Below, in pieces: positions 11,436-22,370 of a stretch of DNA of 64,000 nt. A program made the translations under genes and the position numbers. Under the pieces are notes generated by a model. That model was not told where the DNA came from. It worked only from the letters and a program-made list of their open reading frames with translations, and searched no databases. The stretch spans positions 8,824,763-8,888,762 of the forward strand of contig VCAZ01000008.1 in assembly GCA_005784505.1 (NCBI GenBank). Reading direction: 5' to 3'. The first letter of the stretch is position 1; every line of letters starts with the position of its first letter. Origin of the DNA: Bagarius yarrelli (taxonomy: Eukaryota; Chordata; Actinopteri; Siluriformes; Sisoridae).

Positions 11436-12381
11436 TTTCCCTGATGTCATCCCCAATTTCAAAAACTTGTGTGTTAAAATACTACACATCAATTCTTTAA
11501 TCGGTCGGAAGAATATTATCAGGTTTGCAATAAAGTCTAGCATAATGAAATCACTTGCTAAAAATTATAGCTAATAAAAACCACTGGCTTAATAAAAAAA
11601 AATCTAAAAACAGGTCAATCAATCAAACGCCGACAGAACCGAAGAAGGATTAGAAACTAAGTGTGTTAATCTGCTTCTAGCACAGCCATTTGTCAATGAT
11701 TACGATGCTTAATAAATGAAGAAGTCACACACAATATGACCAGAGGCATGTGTGTGTCTGTGTGTGTATTTGTGTGTTTGAGAGAGAGAAAAGACAGTGT
11801 GTAAAAGTATGTGTCAAAGTGTGTGTGCATAAGTGTATAAATTGTGTTTGTAGGAGTATGTGTCTATGTGTGTGTGTGAATTGATGATACTGTGTTTGTG
11901 TTGATGTGTGTAGAAGTATGTTTCGAAGAGTGTGTTAGTGTTGAGCTTAAAGATGTCTTGACTTTTTCTCCAGCTCTAACTGATCAAGGTTAGAAGTAGG
12001 AAGTCTGTGTAAGTTTGTGTGTGTGTGTGTGTGTGTGACCTGTCAATGTGACCTTCTCCTCAGCCCTGTTTACCATCTCATGATGAAACACTACACACTC
12101 CTGCCAAACAGTGATAATGGCTAACAGCAGTGTGTGCGGTGATTATTGTTCGCACGTTGCATGAGCACAAATAGCAAATTGTGGAAAAGGTCACGAGTGT
12201 GAAACAGTATGAAACAAAACACACCGAGGTGAGGAGAAAAACTGAGACTTTGTGTTAGGTATAAATAAATAAGTACAGTTTCTTAAACAACTTGAGAAAA
12301 AAAGTACACTTTATTTCACAACCAACTTCACACTAACTTTCTCTGCATTCTTGGAAACGTGCGGACAACAAAGATTTTGAA
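11436..12381. other. TG-rich DNA without genes
   Basis: A degenerate TG-rich stretch covers 11745-11945 and (GT)n covers 12016-12037. No coding or RNA feature is visible. Confidence 0.6.
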
Positions 12382-12735
12382 ATTCATTTATTTGTTTATC
12401 TTCTATACTCGCTTATTTTCTATTTCGTGGTCACAGGGATCTGCTGGAGTCTATCCCAGACGTCTCTGAAAGATCGAAAGGCAGGAGGGGGACACCAGGA
12501 ACAGGTTACCAGGCCACACACACTCACACTCAATCCTGGGCAATTTAGAATCACCAATCAATCTAACATGCATGTTTTTGGATTGTGGGAGGAAACTGGA
12601 GAACCCGGAGTAAACCTACGCAAGCACAGAGAGAACATACAAACTCCACACAGAAAAACCCCTGACCAGAAATCCAACCCGGGAAGTTCTTACAGTGAGG
12701 CAACCGTGCTAATCACTAAGCCACCATGCTGCCCT
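12382..12735 (-). mobile_element. SINE C, near full length (probably V-SINE type)
   Basis: Family definition: read on the minus strand, a tRNA-like head (GCATGGTGGCTTAGTG; box B GGTTGGATTTC here, GGTTCAATTCC in better copies), then a central TGTGTGGAGTTTG / TTTCCTCCCACAATCC region, then a tail containing GATCCCTGTGACC and ending in AT-rich repeats. The widely conserved centre makes me think of the V-SINE superfamily; that name is from memory. This copy keeps head, centre and tail. Confidence 0.8.
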
Positions 12736-13436
12736 ACCAGTAATTCATCTTGCAAATAAAATAAGATTCTACACATACTCATACACACTGTCTTTTCTCT
12801 CTCTCAAACACACAAATACACACACAGACACACAAAAATAAGATGGAATTAATGACTAATACATTCGTTTATCAATCTTATCTTCATCATTTACGGTTGT
12901 CAATACAGTTGTTTTCTATTTTTCCTTCTTCCTCCTGCTTTTTATCAGTTTCTGGCTGCCAACGAATAAAAAATGCAATTAATTATAAAGTCCTCTTAAA
13001 AAAATCATTTGATATACCAGCGGGACTCACCACTGCTCGCATCCCAGATCAGTTTGTGCATGACATCCATACGGCGCGTTCAGGAAGACCCCGGTCCTCA
13101 ACCAGCCCCTGCTAAACCAATTAACAATACATTTATTGTCTCCTAAAGAGTCAGTACATTTTTGAGGACACCCTTTATATTTCCTGCCTCACTATATGTA
13201 TAAATTTTTATTTACTTTTTCTTCGCTGGTTGGTTTTTAGCGTCATTGCTGCAGGGTTTTTTTGGGGTTTTTTTGTACGCAGGCCGAAATGTTAATAACG
13301 TTTACACTGGGAACTGAAACACAGAGCAAAAAACACAATATCTCTCTGGGTTTTTCTCTCGTTAACTCGGCTTCCTCTTTCCATACAACAGGAGGCCCCT
13401 CGCTGGTGAGTTTGTGATAGTGTGTGTAGTGTGTAT
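12736..13436. other. Unique DNA with one weak exon-like segment
   Basis: On the minus strand, 13033-13112 lies between an AG and a GTGAGT and is open in one frame (about 27 residues). The pyrimidine tract is poor and the peptide is not recognised, so I do not call an exon. The rest is AT-rich with short CA runs near 12805-12835. Confidence 0.4.
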
Positions 13437-13438
13437 GT

Positions 13439-13448
13439 GAGAAAGAGA

Positions 13449-13495
<47 letters not shown>
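13439..13495. repeat. (GA)n microsatellite
   Basis: A GA run of about 57 bp with a single GATA interruption near 13461. Confidence 0.95.
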
Positions 13496-13497
<2 letters not shown>

Positions 13498-13596
13498 CGG
13501 GGTCAGCGGTGAAAGACAGGGGCCGAGTCGAGACTATATTAGGTCCACAGGAAACGCCTGTAACTGACTCTGAAACCTAACCACTCTCAGGAGAGT

Positions 13597-13738
13597 TGTG
13601 TGTGTGTGTGTGTGTGTGTTCGAATGAGTATACTTGTCCTACTTAGGCCCTGATGTTGTGTCTGTGCTGTGTAGAAAATTGGTGTCACAGCCATTATGGT
13701 TTATTCACACACGTGCACACACACACACACACACACAC
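13597..13738. repeat. GT run and CA run facing each other
   Basis: (GT)n at about 13597-13619 is followed 97 bp later by (CA)n at about 13716-13738. The two are complementary and could pair as a stem. Such pairs can arise by chance in a microsatellite-rich region. Confidence 0.85.
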
Positions 13739-13929
13739 TTACACACACTCTCTGCATGTCCATTAGTTAGATCACAATTTTTTCCTACATTTTATTCATG
13801 TCGTCTCATGTCACTGATGTCAAGAAGGTCACAGATGCAATCGTTGATCTTTCTTCTTCACTGCCAAAACCAACAAGTCACATGGTTATACAGTGGATCA
13901 GAAGTCCCCAGACTCCAGCCCACATTTGG

Positions 13930-14096
13930 GACATTTGCAGACGCCCTTATTCAGAGCGACTTACATTAATATATTCAGTAAATTTAGTAAGTGCCTTACT
14001 CAGGGGCCCAGCAGTGGTAACCTAGTGGCACTGGGAATCGAACCCTGATCTTCCATTTAGCAGTCCAACACCTTAAAAAAACTGCACTACCACCCC
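13930..14096 (-). mobile_element. SINE A, near full length
   Basis: Tail ACATTTGCAGACGCCCTTAT then TCAGAGCGACTTACATTAAT, centre CAGGGGCCCAGCAGTGGTAA, box B complement GGGAATCGAACCCTG, and head remnant CACTACCACCCCA. The tRNA head has decayed through an A-run near 14075. Confidence 0.85.
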
Positions 14097-14648
14097 ATAT
14101 ATTTAATGTTATATTTTTTACTCATATCATATCTGTATTTAATAAAAAAGATCAGCTTTTAAACTAAAATTCCCTTAAGTTATATAACGTAGCCTAATTA
14201 TTTGCTCGATTCGCCCAACAGAACGTTTTAATGTGATGAAGCAGGTGTTACTTTAAAAATTCAAAGAGACAATAAAGGTCATCTTTTATCTTTTTTAATA
14301 TTTTATATATCTCTTAAAAAACAAATTAATTAACTAATCTAGCATCAGGAGGCAAAATTAATACACATAATAATACTGGGAGTCACTCCGAAACATGGAG
14401 TTTTCTGTTTTCCGATCCGTCCCTCCATTAAAGAGAGGAAAATTTATGTTGCCCTCAGAGAAAAAGAAAAAAAAATTTGAACCCCTCCGGTAAAACACCA
14501 CAGATTCCTTTTCCAAATGTAGAGAGTCTGGGAATATTTCCTAACCTTTAATCTATTAACTTCCCACGGTACATGTTAATACTTTTTCTATTCCGTTTGA
14601 CTTGTGGAGAGGAATATAATTAACAGTTTTAATTACAAAAGGTCAAAA
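14097..14648. other. No feature recognised
   Basis: Very AT-rich unique DNA with no exon, RNA or repeat that I can name. Confidence 0.5.
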
Positions 14649-14785
14649 GTGGTAGATTGAAAGGTCATAGTCTCAAATTCCACCACTGTCAAGCGACTGC
14701 TGGGTTTCGGAGCAAGACCCTGAACCCTCAACTGCACAGATGTATAAATGTAAATTGTTCTGGATAGAAAGAGTTGGCAAATGAA
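14649..14785 (+). mobile_element. SINE A or B-like copy, degraded
   Basis: Box-B-like CTCAAATTCCACCACTGTCA, a centre CTGCTGGGTTTCGGAGCAAG resembling the shared GGGTCCTTGAGCAAG word, and a tail TGTTCTGGATAGAAAGAGTT that matches the SINE A tail. Box A is lost. Confidence 0.6.
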
Positions 14786-15259
14786 TCACATATAATTGTG
14801 TGTCATAAAAAAAACAACAACAACAATAACAACAAACAACAGGTCATTTTTCCTAAAAATTGTGTGTTTTTTTTAAAGAGAATTAGTGGTTTAGTTGTAA
14901 GTCATGTTTAACCCTAGAAATATTTTTGGTTAAGACTCTGAGATATCAGCCCAACCTTCCATTGGTGGGCCCCTAAGCAATGCCCCTGATCCAAGCAAGG
15001 CCCATAAGTCACCCTCTTCTAAAAATGTCGTTAATGTTAGTTAGAATGCTAGTTGATCGGACTGGAACCAATAAGATTGTTCCTTAAGTTAAATTTGAGC
15101 GTCTTACAGACGTCTAGATTTACTTTGAACAATCCAACCAAACCCACCCTCGCCCCAGCGACCTTCCCCCCTCGCAGCACCCACCCCGTCTCTATCTCAT
15201 ACTTTCAGGTTTTCCACTCCTTTGCTGTGCTCTGGGTTTGGAAGTGTTGAGCTGTGTGT
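14786..15259. other. (AAC)n run and unique DNA
   Basis: An A-rich AAC/AAT repeat lies at 14809-14841. A GGGCCCCTAAGCAATGCCCC word near 14968 may be a further transposon scrap. No gene. Confidence 0.5.
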
Positions 15260-15545
15260 ATTTAACTTTCATCATGCAGAGCTTAAGCTCTTGGGCCTTG
15301 CATCTGCTCATCAAAACCTTTCACATCAAAGCGGGGGCTCTGGTAGCATTTTAAAGACTATTTGCTGGAATTTAGGTGCCCTGCAAACAATAATGATCAA
15401 AGTGGCGCACGTCTTTTCTTGGCCACTCCACATGCGCAGGCTGCGGTTTCTTCATCGAAATGTTCAAATAAACGGCTGAGCTAATAACTGCGACATTCGT
15501 TGGCTGCACTTTGGCTAAGGAGCTTTAGGTATTTCCTTTTAGGTC
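15260..15545. promoter_or_regulatory. Candidate enhancer with paired TCF/LEF-type motifs
   Basis: Repeat-free, moderately GC-balanced block. It holds two WWCAAAG words, ATCAAAG at 15325-15331 and again within GATCAAAG at 15395-15402, about 70 bp apart on the same strand. TCF/LEF factors bind this core, so Wnt input is possible. Such 7-mers are common by chance. No open frame or splice pattern suggests an exon. Conservation is untested. Confidence 0.3.
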
Positions 15546-15572
15546 TGTGATGCTTATCCTATGTGGGATTTT

Positions 15573-15613
15573 CATCTCTCTCTCTCTCGCGCTCTCTCTC
15601 TTTCTCTCTCTCC
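15573..15613. repeat. (CT)n microsatellite
   Basis: CT run with a TCGCGC interruption, continuing as T/C-rich sequence to about 15625. Confidence 0.9.
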
Positions 15614-16143
15614 TCAGCTTATTGCGACTGACCGAGCACATCTGTCTTTTCTCATCCTCTCCTTTCTCTATTCCTGTCTTCCAGCGAGCGCCGTGGAGAC
15701 AAATCCTCACCATGTGCTGTCTTAACGCCTGTCTGCACCTCTTCTCCGGGATTTGGAGTGATTTTATGACTTGATCTTCTCAGGGGTCTGTAAGAATCTG
15801 TAGCTGAACGTTCAAGCTCAGCAAATTTTAGCTGACTTAGAAAGTTAGGATTTAACCAGTCTGTGATTACACACACACACACACACTGATATCTTTACTT
15901 GAATTGTAATATCTAAGGGATGTCTGAGAACACAAAACTGGCACACAGGTGCAAGCGCTGTATAGTGTTGAAATAAGTATGCAGCCCTCGGGCTAAAGCG
16001 AAAATTGACTTCACACACTCGTTTAACATGCAGCTGCTATGATTCAAAGAAATGCACATGTGACTAAGTGTACATTTTAAGCGAACATCTAAGGAAAGAG
16101 TGTGTTTGATGCTGTAGGTAGTTACAGAATGTTGTTTAAAGTT
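15614..16143. other. No feature recognised; short CA run
   Basis: Unique-looking DNA with (CA)n at 15870-15887. Overlapping 75-76 codon frames on both strands here have no domain and are treated as chance. Confidence 0.5.
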
Positions 16144-16300
16144 TGGTAGACAGTTCTTTTCCAGAGTGATTTACATTTATCTGAACGAGCAGCTTAGAGG
16201 TTCGAGGGTCTTGCTTAGGGGCCCAGCAGTGGCAGCTTAGCGGTGCTGGGAATTGACCCTTACGATCTTCCAAGCAGCAAGCACCTCCCCCCAATGTGCT
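16144..16300 (-). mobile_element. SINE A copy
   Basis: Tail CCAGAGTGATTTACATTTAT, centre TAGGGGCCCAGCAGTGGCAG, box B complement GGGAATTGACCCTTACGATC. The tRNA 5' end is ragged (CACCTCCCCCCAATG). Confidence 0.8.
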
Positions 16301-16789
16301 ACGTAGTCATATTATGTAACCAAATATAACAGGTAGCAACAGCGATCTTTTTTAAAGCACAAAGTAAAACATGAATATTTCATATTTTATTGAATATAAA
16401 ATGATCAGACACTCATCAAGTTGAGTAAAAGCACTGGGTAGCCTGTAATTTTCTCACAGGAGGAAGAAGAGAAGCACCGACGTTGCCGATTCAGACGGAA
16501 ATAAAATATCAGAGAAACACCTGTAAAAAGCACATGGCGAGTTAATCCTGTCTGCTTAGGGCTTAAGAGTGATTTCCTCCCACAGTGAACATCATGCTTT
16601 GATCAAGCTGCCGGTTATGTGCTGTTAAAACTTTCAAAGCTTTAAAACCGCTTTTTTTTTTTTCTAAATTAGGATTCCCATAAGCACCACTGTGTCCTCA
16701 TCAGTGGAAAGTGGACGCTTGACTTAGCAGTCACTAAAAAACACATAAACTGTTAGATTCTTCTATAAAAGAAAGAAATTATCAGTATT
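16301..16789. other. No feature recognised
   Basis: AT-rich unique DNA with a T-run near 16652-16662. Confidence 0.5.
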
Positions 16790-17340
16790 TTAAGATTCCT
16801 CTGTGTTACACGCCGCTCGAGCGCTTTAACGCGATGCGGAATTCAGGCCTCTGTGCGAGGCATTATGTCTCTAGTGGGTGTAATTTAACAGTAAACAAAT
16901 ACAAGCAAACAAGCTCGTGAGGCCTGTGTTTGTCATAGAGCAAAGAGAAAGAAGGAGGATGTGGCGGATGTGTGGGAAAGTCACTTCCTCTTTTTGTGCA
17001 GCGCGATATGGGGTCCAAGAAAGGCCGTTGCGAGTGGGCCGTTTAGCCAAAGCGTTATTTGGGGCGAGTCAGACAGCAGCCGTCAAAACAGGAAAGGCAG
17101 GCAGCAGCTGCTGGAAAATGCACAGCGCCCAGACTTTAACCCCAGGGCCTCACAATCAGCATTTCCTGTGGAGCTCGGTGTCACTTCATGCCAACTCAAT
17201 GACCACACAGCTCCTGTCCACTGCTGCACCTCAGCAAGCCAGCGCAAATCAAACGGCAGGTGTGACAGCAATAACAAATTGGACACTAATTTTCTTCATA
17301 TACAGCTGCGACACGCTGCGCTAGCCACATGACATGCTTA
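16790..17340. promoter_or_regulatory. Candidate conserved non-coding block, GC-richer
   Basis: The block is richer in GC than its surroundings and free of known repeats. It contains CAGCTG E-box cores within GCAGCAGCTGCTGG (17101-17114), an ETS/RUNX-like TTTCCTGTGG at 17162-17171 and CACTTCCTC near 16981. Two overlapping frames of 135 and 123 codons cover it in different phases, plus one on the other strand. That pattern is expected of stop-poor GC-rich DNA and no domain is recognisable, so I do not call an exon. Confidence 0.3.
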
Positions 17341-18157
17341 GAGAAATAACGGGGACTCATTTAGCAGAGAAAATTGTAAATCTAACTCAACGTCAGACCG
17401 ATTGATCGACTCCGTTAGAGTTCTTAGTCTCAACTGGGACAAATCAATAAACCTGCATGGTAGCGGTGATGAGGCTAGAGATTGGTGGGCGCTTAACTGG
17501 TGACCTCTTCATATAAACTATATGGCCAAAGGTTGACCAGCACCAAGAGTTTTTCACCAAACTTCCATACTATGTCTATGGTTCCAAAAAAGAACGAAAA
17601 TAGGAGGTAGAGAAAAATCTTTATAAAATTTGTCTCAATGGCAAAATCAACTTTTTTTTTCATACACACAAATAAAAGCTTTAAAACCTTATACTAGCAT
17701 TGTTTTGCCAGCATTGGTCTGTTACCCTTCACATTCTGGTGGTGTTGCTTTAGAGGAAATTCTTAATAGGAAAGCAGTTGTTTTTTTTCCTTGATTTTTA
17801 ATAATCCAAGCTAGTATCAGGTAACATCTACTTTCCAACCTGCTAAACATCTTTTAACTGGTTCTGCAGCAATCTTTCTCACACATCTGTGGAAATGCAG
17901 GTTACTGTTGAAGTACCATACAGGTATGAAACAATGATAATCAACATCGGTGCAACATCTGACTTTTTAGCTACGCGCGGACATATTGATATTCCATTCC
18001 ATTCCATTTTGTCTGTTAAATCCGATGTCTGTCGGTTTTGGTACCGTTAAATCGAAGTTTTTCTCTATTAGCATTTAATTACGAAACCAAACTGGGAAAA
18101 GTTCTAGTTGAAAGTCTTGTAATGGCCCCTTGTGGAAGTACAACACTCCAAAGATCA
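17341..18157. other. Unique DNA with one Tc1-like end scrap
   Basis: AAACTATATGGCCAAAGGTT at 17516-17535 resembles the terminal repeat of the Tc1-like family annotated elsewhere; the continuation is not alignable by eye. Tandem ATTCC words lie near 17992-18006. Confidence 0.4.
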
Positions 18158-18616
18158 TTAGTGATAATAAGTTTGGCTCATTTTAGCGACTCGGATCTTT
18201 AAGTCTCGTTCAGCAAAATGAACAAATCTTTTTTTCAAATCATTTCATTCATTTTGTCAAGATATAATTATTAGGTTTTGTGTTACTTTCCTAACACATC
18301 TACTACTTACCCAAACCAAATCTTGATCACACTATAAACAATACAAAACTATAATGCTATAAAATCAAAAAATAAATAATTCACTGTTTATTTGGGTCTT
18401 CAGTCTATGATTAGCTCACCTTACCTTTTATCTGACAATTCTTTGGGTTTAAGGCATTTGTTTATCCTGTGACAACCCCATAGACTTAACCAATGCAATC
18501 TGAGTTGGAAAGAGAACCGCATGCACGTCTGAACGTATCCTTCTCCCAGACGACTCGTTCGCCCCGAGTCACATTAAAGATTTGTTCAAAATGAATGAAT
18601 CGTTTATGAACTAAAG
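18158..18616. mobile_element. Probable hAT-like MITE ('TGAACGAATCG' type)
   Basis: GCGACTCGGATCTTTAAGTC and GTTCAGCAAAATGAACAAAT near the left are loosely mirrored by CGAGTCACATTAAAGATTTG and AAAATGAATGAATCGTTTAT near the right. Ends rich in such words are common in fish hAT-type MITEs. The exact termini and target duplication are not resolved. Confidence 0.45.
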
Positions 18617-20290
18617 TTAAGATTTAACAACAAAGGGTTTTTTTTCCGTTTGTGTTATTCAGTAGCTCCAGTCCTCACCTTAGGCTGTAGCAGGGCAGGT
18701 GTTTCACATCACTCGCACAGTATGTTTTGAAGCGAGTGTTGGTGTGTAAACGTATATGCGATTGAACAGAACTCCTTACTCTCCCAGGCTGCTGATTGGC
18801 TTCCATCTGGAGGGGTCTAAGAAGGTCAAGTGGCAGGAAGTGGGTTTGACATGTGATCCAGACCATGGTGGTGTTTTTAAGTGCAACAGTCCTCGGAAAG
18901 CAAAGAAATGTTGGCGTTTTTTACTTTGAACTCTGAAAAATAGGAATAACATGCTATTGGAAAACAAGACTGTCGATCTGGTTTAGGAATAATTTGGTTA
19001 CTGCGTAGATTACACTAGATTACATTTCTCATTAGGCTGCATTGCAGAATCTCTAGTGTTAGAAATAGAGATAAGTGATCCAGATACTTCCTGGTAAAAT
19101 AACCCTGGTTAAATATCCCTGGTTAAATAATCCTTTATATGACTTTATAATGATTCATGAATCACTCTCTTGAGTTACAAAATTGCTAATAACAACAAAG
19201 ATAAATACAAACTAAAAAATTACACCATTCCGTTGTTCGAAGTAGCTGTTAGCGAGTACCTGTAGGGGCATGTAGCTAACTGCGTGGTCATTAACAGAAA
19301 CTGATTCATGTGATTCATCTGAATTCAGTGGATCCGTCAGAATCAAACAGCTGGGTTCGAGGAAGTCAGTGTGTGTGTGTGTTTGTGAGATTCATGAGTC
19401 CAAGGGTTTTGTGGATTCTACGGATTAGTTGAGTGCCTTCTAGTGGAAGACCATGGCAAAAGCTTTCAGAATCCCTATTGACTCAAGTGACTCTGATCCG
19501 TTTAATGAGCGATTCAGAAGGATTCAAATCTGTAAATGGATTGCGATTTTTCATCTCTGGTTAGTAGTTTCATGTAGATCAAAGTTTATTTCACAAATTT
19601 AAGTGCACTGCACCGATAATAGTCCTATTACGATTAATTGTCAAGGGTTTCATAATTACAGCAGCAGTTTTTAGGCACAAGAACTACAATATCTGAGTTT
19701 TTTTACAAAGTAAGTGTAAGATTTAGGCATGAACTGGTTGGACTAGTGCCACCTGTTTGAGATGATCTGCCCAACCTTCATTAACAGTGTAATTAAAATT
19801 TTCTGGAAAAATATGTTATACAGTATTCCTATGCAAGTAACTCTTTGTAGTTTCTTCATAATATTTTTTATTTGTCTTCACCTAAGCTGCAAAGCACTTT
19901 CTTTCCTTAATCCATACAAATATCCACATCAATCAGCCATAAAATAAACCCCAGCTGCCTAGTGCAAATATGGACTTCACACCCCAAACTCTGCAGCTGG
20001 TAGCCCTCCTACCACCTGTACGTTCTCTCTAGTCAACGCTTTAAAGGTGTGTTGTGATATCTGGCACCAAGATGCTAGCAGCAGTTTTTTAAAGTTGTGC
20101 AAGTTGCAAAGCGGACCTCGATAAATCAGACTAGTTCATCCGGCATTCGGGGGTCAAGTCAACACACAGTTTGCAACGGACACTAAGAATTTGGTGCATG
20201 TTAAAGGACGGGACTGAAGTTTTTTTAGCAGAATGTGTCTCAAAGCATCACCGGTTTGTTACGATAATATTGCCTTGTCTTCCTTGGGTG
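18617..20290. other. Unique DNA, possibly with a second MITE at 19050-19570
   Basis: GATTCA-type words (GATTCATGAATCA near 19150, GTGATTCATCTGAATTCA near 19311) and AGAGATAAGTGATCCAGATA near 19066 hint at a relative of the preceding MITE, but termini are unclear. A short GT run lies at 19369-19383. There is no gene. Confidence 0.35.
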
Positions 20291-20444
20291 AGTGTTACCT
20301 GGCATGGGAGATACCATGATCAAGAAGGTGGTTTACCCAGGGCCATTGCATTCCGGTTGTGCTGACCCCTCTGAATTTCCCAAATGTGGGAATCTCGACT
20401 GCGTAATTTCTGGTAGTGGGGGACTGTGTTCGTGCTTTCCCTTG
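20291..20444 (+). pseudogene. U1 spliceosomal snRNA pseudogene
   Basis: The segment aligns end to end with vertebrate U1 snRNA (164 nt) as I remember it, with about 18 substitutions and one 10-nt deletion, giving 154 nt. The deletion removes the stem-II 5' strand just before CATTGCATTCCGG. The 5' splice-site-pairing end is altered (AGTGTTACCTGG where U1 has ATACTTACCTGG). The Sm site is changed by one base (AATTTCTGG for AATTTGTGG). The 3' stem-loop sequence is kept (GGGGGACTGTGTTCG). No proximal promoter element is obvious upstream. It starts and stops exactly at the mature RNA ends, as expected of an RNA-templated copy, and is followed 6 bp later by a SINE on the same strand. Confidence 0.92.
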
Positions 20445-20450
20445 ATTTAG

Positions 20451-20705
20451 TGTCAGCGGGGACCCAAATTGTTAAGGTGCTGAGTTGTTGATTGGAAGAC
20501 CAGGGTTCAAGTCCCACCACCGCCAGTCTGCCAAAGTCAGATCCTTCAGCTAGATTCTTAACCTTTCCTGCTCCAGGGGCACTGTATCATAGTTGACCCC
20601 ATACTCTGACACCGACTTTTTAAACAAAAAAAGTTTAGAAATTTGGCGTCAGAGTGCAGGGTCAGCTATGATACAGCGAAACAAATTTCACTTGGGGCAA
20701 AATAA
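20451..20705 (+). mobile_element. SINE B fused behind U1, with internal fold-back
   Basis: Family definition: head GGGGCAGTGGTGGCTCAA-ATGGTTAAGG, GAGTTGTTGAT, box B GGTTCAAGCCCCACCACTGC, then CTGCTCCAGGGGTGCTGTAT, CATAGCTGACCCTGC, ATGGGATATGCAAAG and AAATTTCACTGTGCTGTA. Here the head is AGCGGGGACCCAAATTGTTA and box B is GGTTCAAGTCCCACC. In the body, 20580-20617 and 20641-20678 are inverted copies of about 38 bp around an A/T-rich loop, replacing part of the normal body. The tail ACAAATTTCACTTGGGGCAA follows. It lies 6 bp after the U1 pseudogene. Confidence 0.85.
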
Positions 20706-22370
20706 GGCATTTATCACACACATACCTGATCCTTGCATCCCGTAGGCACTTTTGGGGGTAAATAAGGGTCCATACAGACCTTTTTAGCACTTGCAAGGTT
20801 GCTAAGATTCAAACATGCTTCTAACTCATCAAAGTTAAAAAATTGTTGCACCTCTAAATGCAAGGTGCCATTGATGGTGTAGATTTTCAGAAAAAAAAAT
20901 TAAAATTTAGCCTTTGTAACGTATCAATTCCAATTTTTAGATGGTTTAGAAAAAGACAAACTGCTTCTTTAAAATATACACATTTACCCAGGTTGTTCAT
21001 TATATGCTTTTTTCTGGCAATAATTGGTGTTATTTCTGCTAAAACGAAGACGCCCCACATACCAGATGAACAAGTAAGTAAGTTTAACGTACCACCAGCT
21101 GTAGTGTGATTATCAGTCGGATGGAAACACGTTCTGCCTCCACACGCGCTATATGGATGTATGGGTGTAAAAACATACCTGCTGGGCCTTGGCTTGTGTA
21201 ATGTATTAGCATCCAAAATCTGATGTAATCGCTATGGATACATCTCATCACTCTTTATGCTTCCCTGCTGCTTTCCTCACATCATCTCATTTTCATTTTC
21301 TTTTTTAGACATATATTTCAGCTACTCAGCCTAATCTCTCCCATGCACATTCGAACACCAGTTACGATGATAATACTCAGTGCTTGTGCTTTTCTCTCAC
21401 TCAACTGCTCTCCAAGAGCTCAGACAGATGATTACGACACGCAGTCTGGTCTGGCGCACTCTTTTTCCCCCATCACACACACACTGGAGCGTCCCAACAC
21501 TGCCTTTCGCAGCTCATTGGCTGGATCCCTGCGTGGAGTGACCCAGTAAACTTGCGGCTGAACCGGGCGCCTGCACTGTCATTGGCTGTCTCCGAGCCAC
21601 ATGTACAGACCAAAAGATATATTCTCCCAATTTCGCTCCACGCCTCTCTCTATTTCATCTCCATCTCCTTTAAGCTCTATCCGATCCTCTCTATTGTGCG
21701 GAAGCATTTTCAGTGCAGGCTCTTCGTAGTCTTTCATAAAAAATGTGTTCAACAGGACAAAGACATTTCATGGATTTCTGTTCTCTTTTCTCACACTCTC
21801 TCTCCACTTCCACTTTCCCAGGGTTTCGCACCAGTTCATGGCCTTCATCCTCACATTGTAAACTCCTATTGTGTGTATTTATATACAAATCGTGGGAGAG
21901 AGGAATTGAGGAAACAGGCTTTTTAAAATGCTGACAGAGACAGTGATGAATATTTTATATACAGGTTACAAATCCGATGCTGGAAATGTAAATCTGGAAT
22001 CTTTCACTTTATCGTTCCCTTTTTTATTTTACGCACATATTGAGCGAGTCTTCTCAAGGGGGCAGGGCCTCTTTGTAATATGTCTCCTTCGTGTAATGTC
22101 ATCATCATTTCCCTTCTGAGTCCTACTCGTAGCTGGGGATTTTTTTCTTGTTGTCCTTTTTTCTCCTACACATTCTGCCAAACATCCTGCCACACTTTTC
22201 CTCCCACAGTTCTCCATATTTCCACTTTTTTCTATGATCTTAAATATCTACACTCTGCATCAAACATTGACAAATTCGACTGAAAAGCAATCAAATTAAG
22301 TTATTATTCTTACTTTGACTTCCCATACACACATATTTTCATATTATCAGCATCATCTACTTGCCTTGAT
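20706..22370. other. Unique DNA; short open frames, no gene called
   Basis: The frame at 21343-21549 (68 codons) begins with a hydrophobic stretch and could look like a secreted peptide, but no homologue is known to me. Two ATTGG (inverted CCAAT) words lie nearby at about 21514 and 21581. Overlapping frames at 21552-21934 change phase freely. Nothing else stands out. Confidence 0.4.

Noticed and set aside
12427..12759. 110-codon frame
   Set aside because: Reads through a SINE C copy on the opposite strand.
16917..17332. Overlapping 135- and 123-codon frames
   Set aside because: Two plus-strand phases and one minus frame cover the same GC-rich stretch. No domain, no splice context; treated as stop-poor non-coding DNA.
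21343..21549. 68-codon frame with a signal-peptide-like start (MIILSACAFLSLNC)
   Set aside because: Short, no homologue known, in a region with equally long chance frames. Peptide or ribosome-profiling data would be needed to revive it.
21500..21600. Promoter with two inverted CCAAT boxes
   Set aside because: Only two ATTGG words; no TATA element, CpG island or downstream gene to support it.
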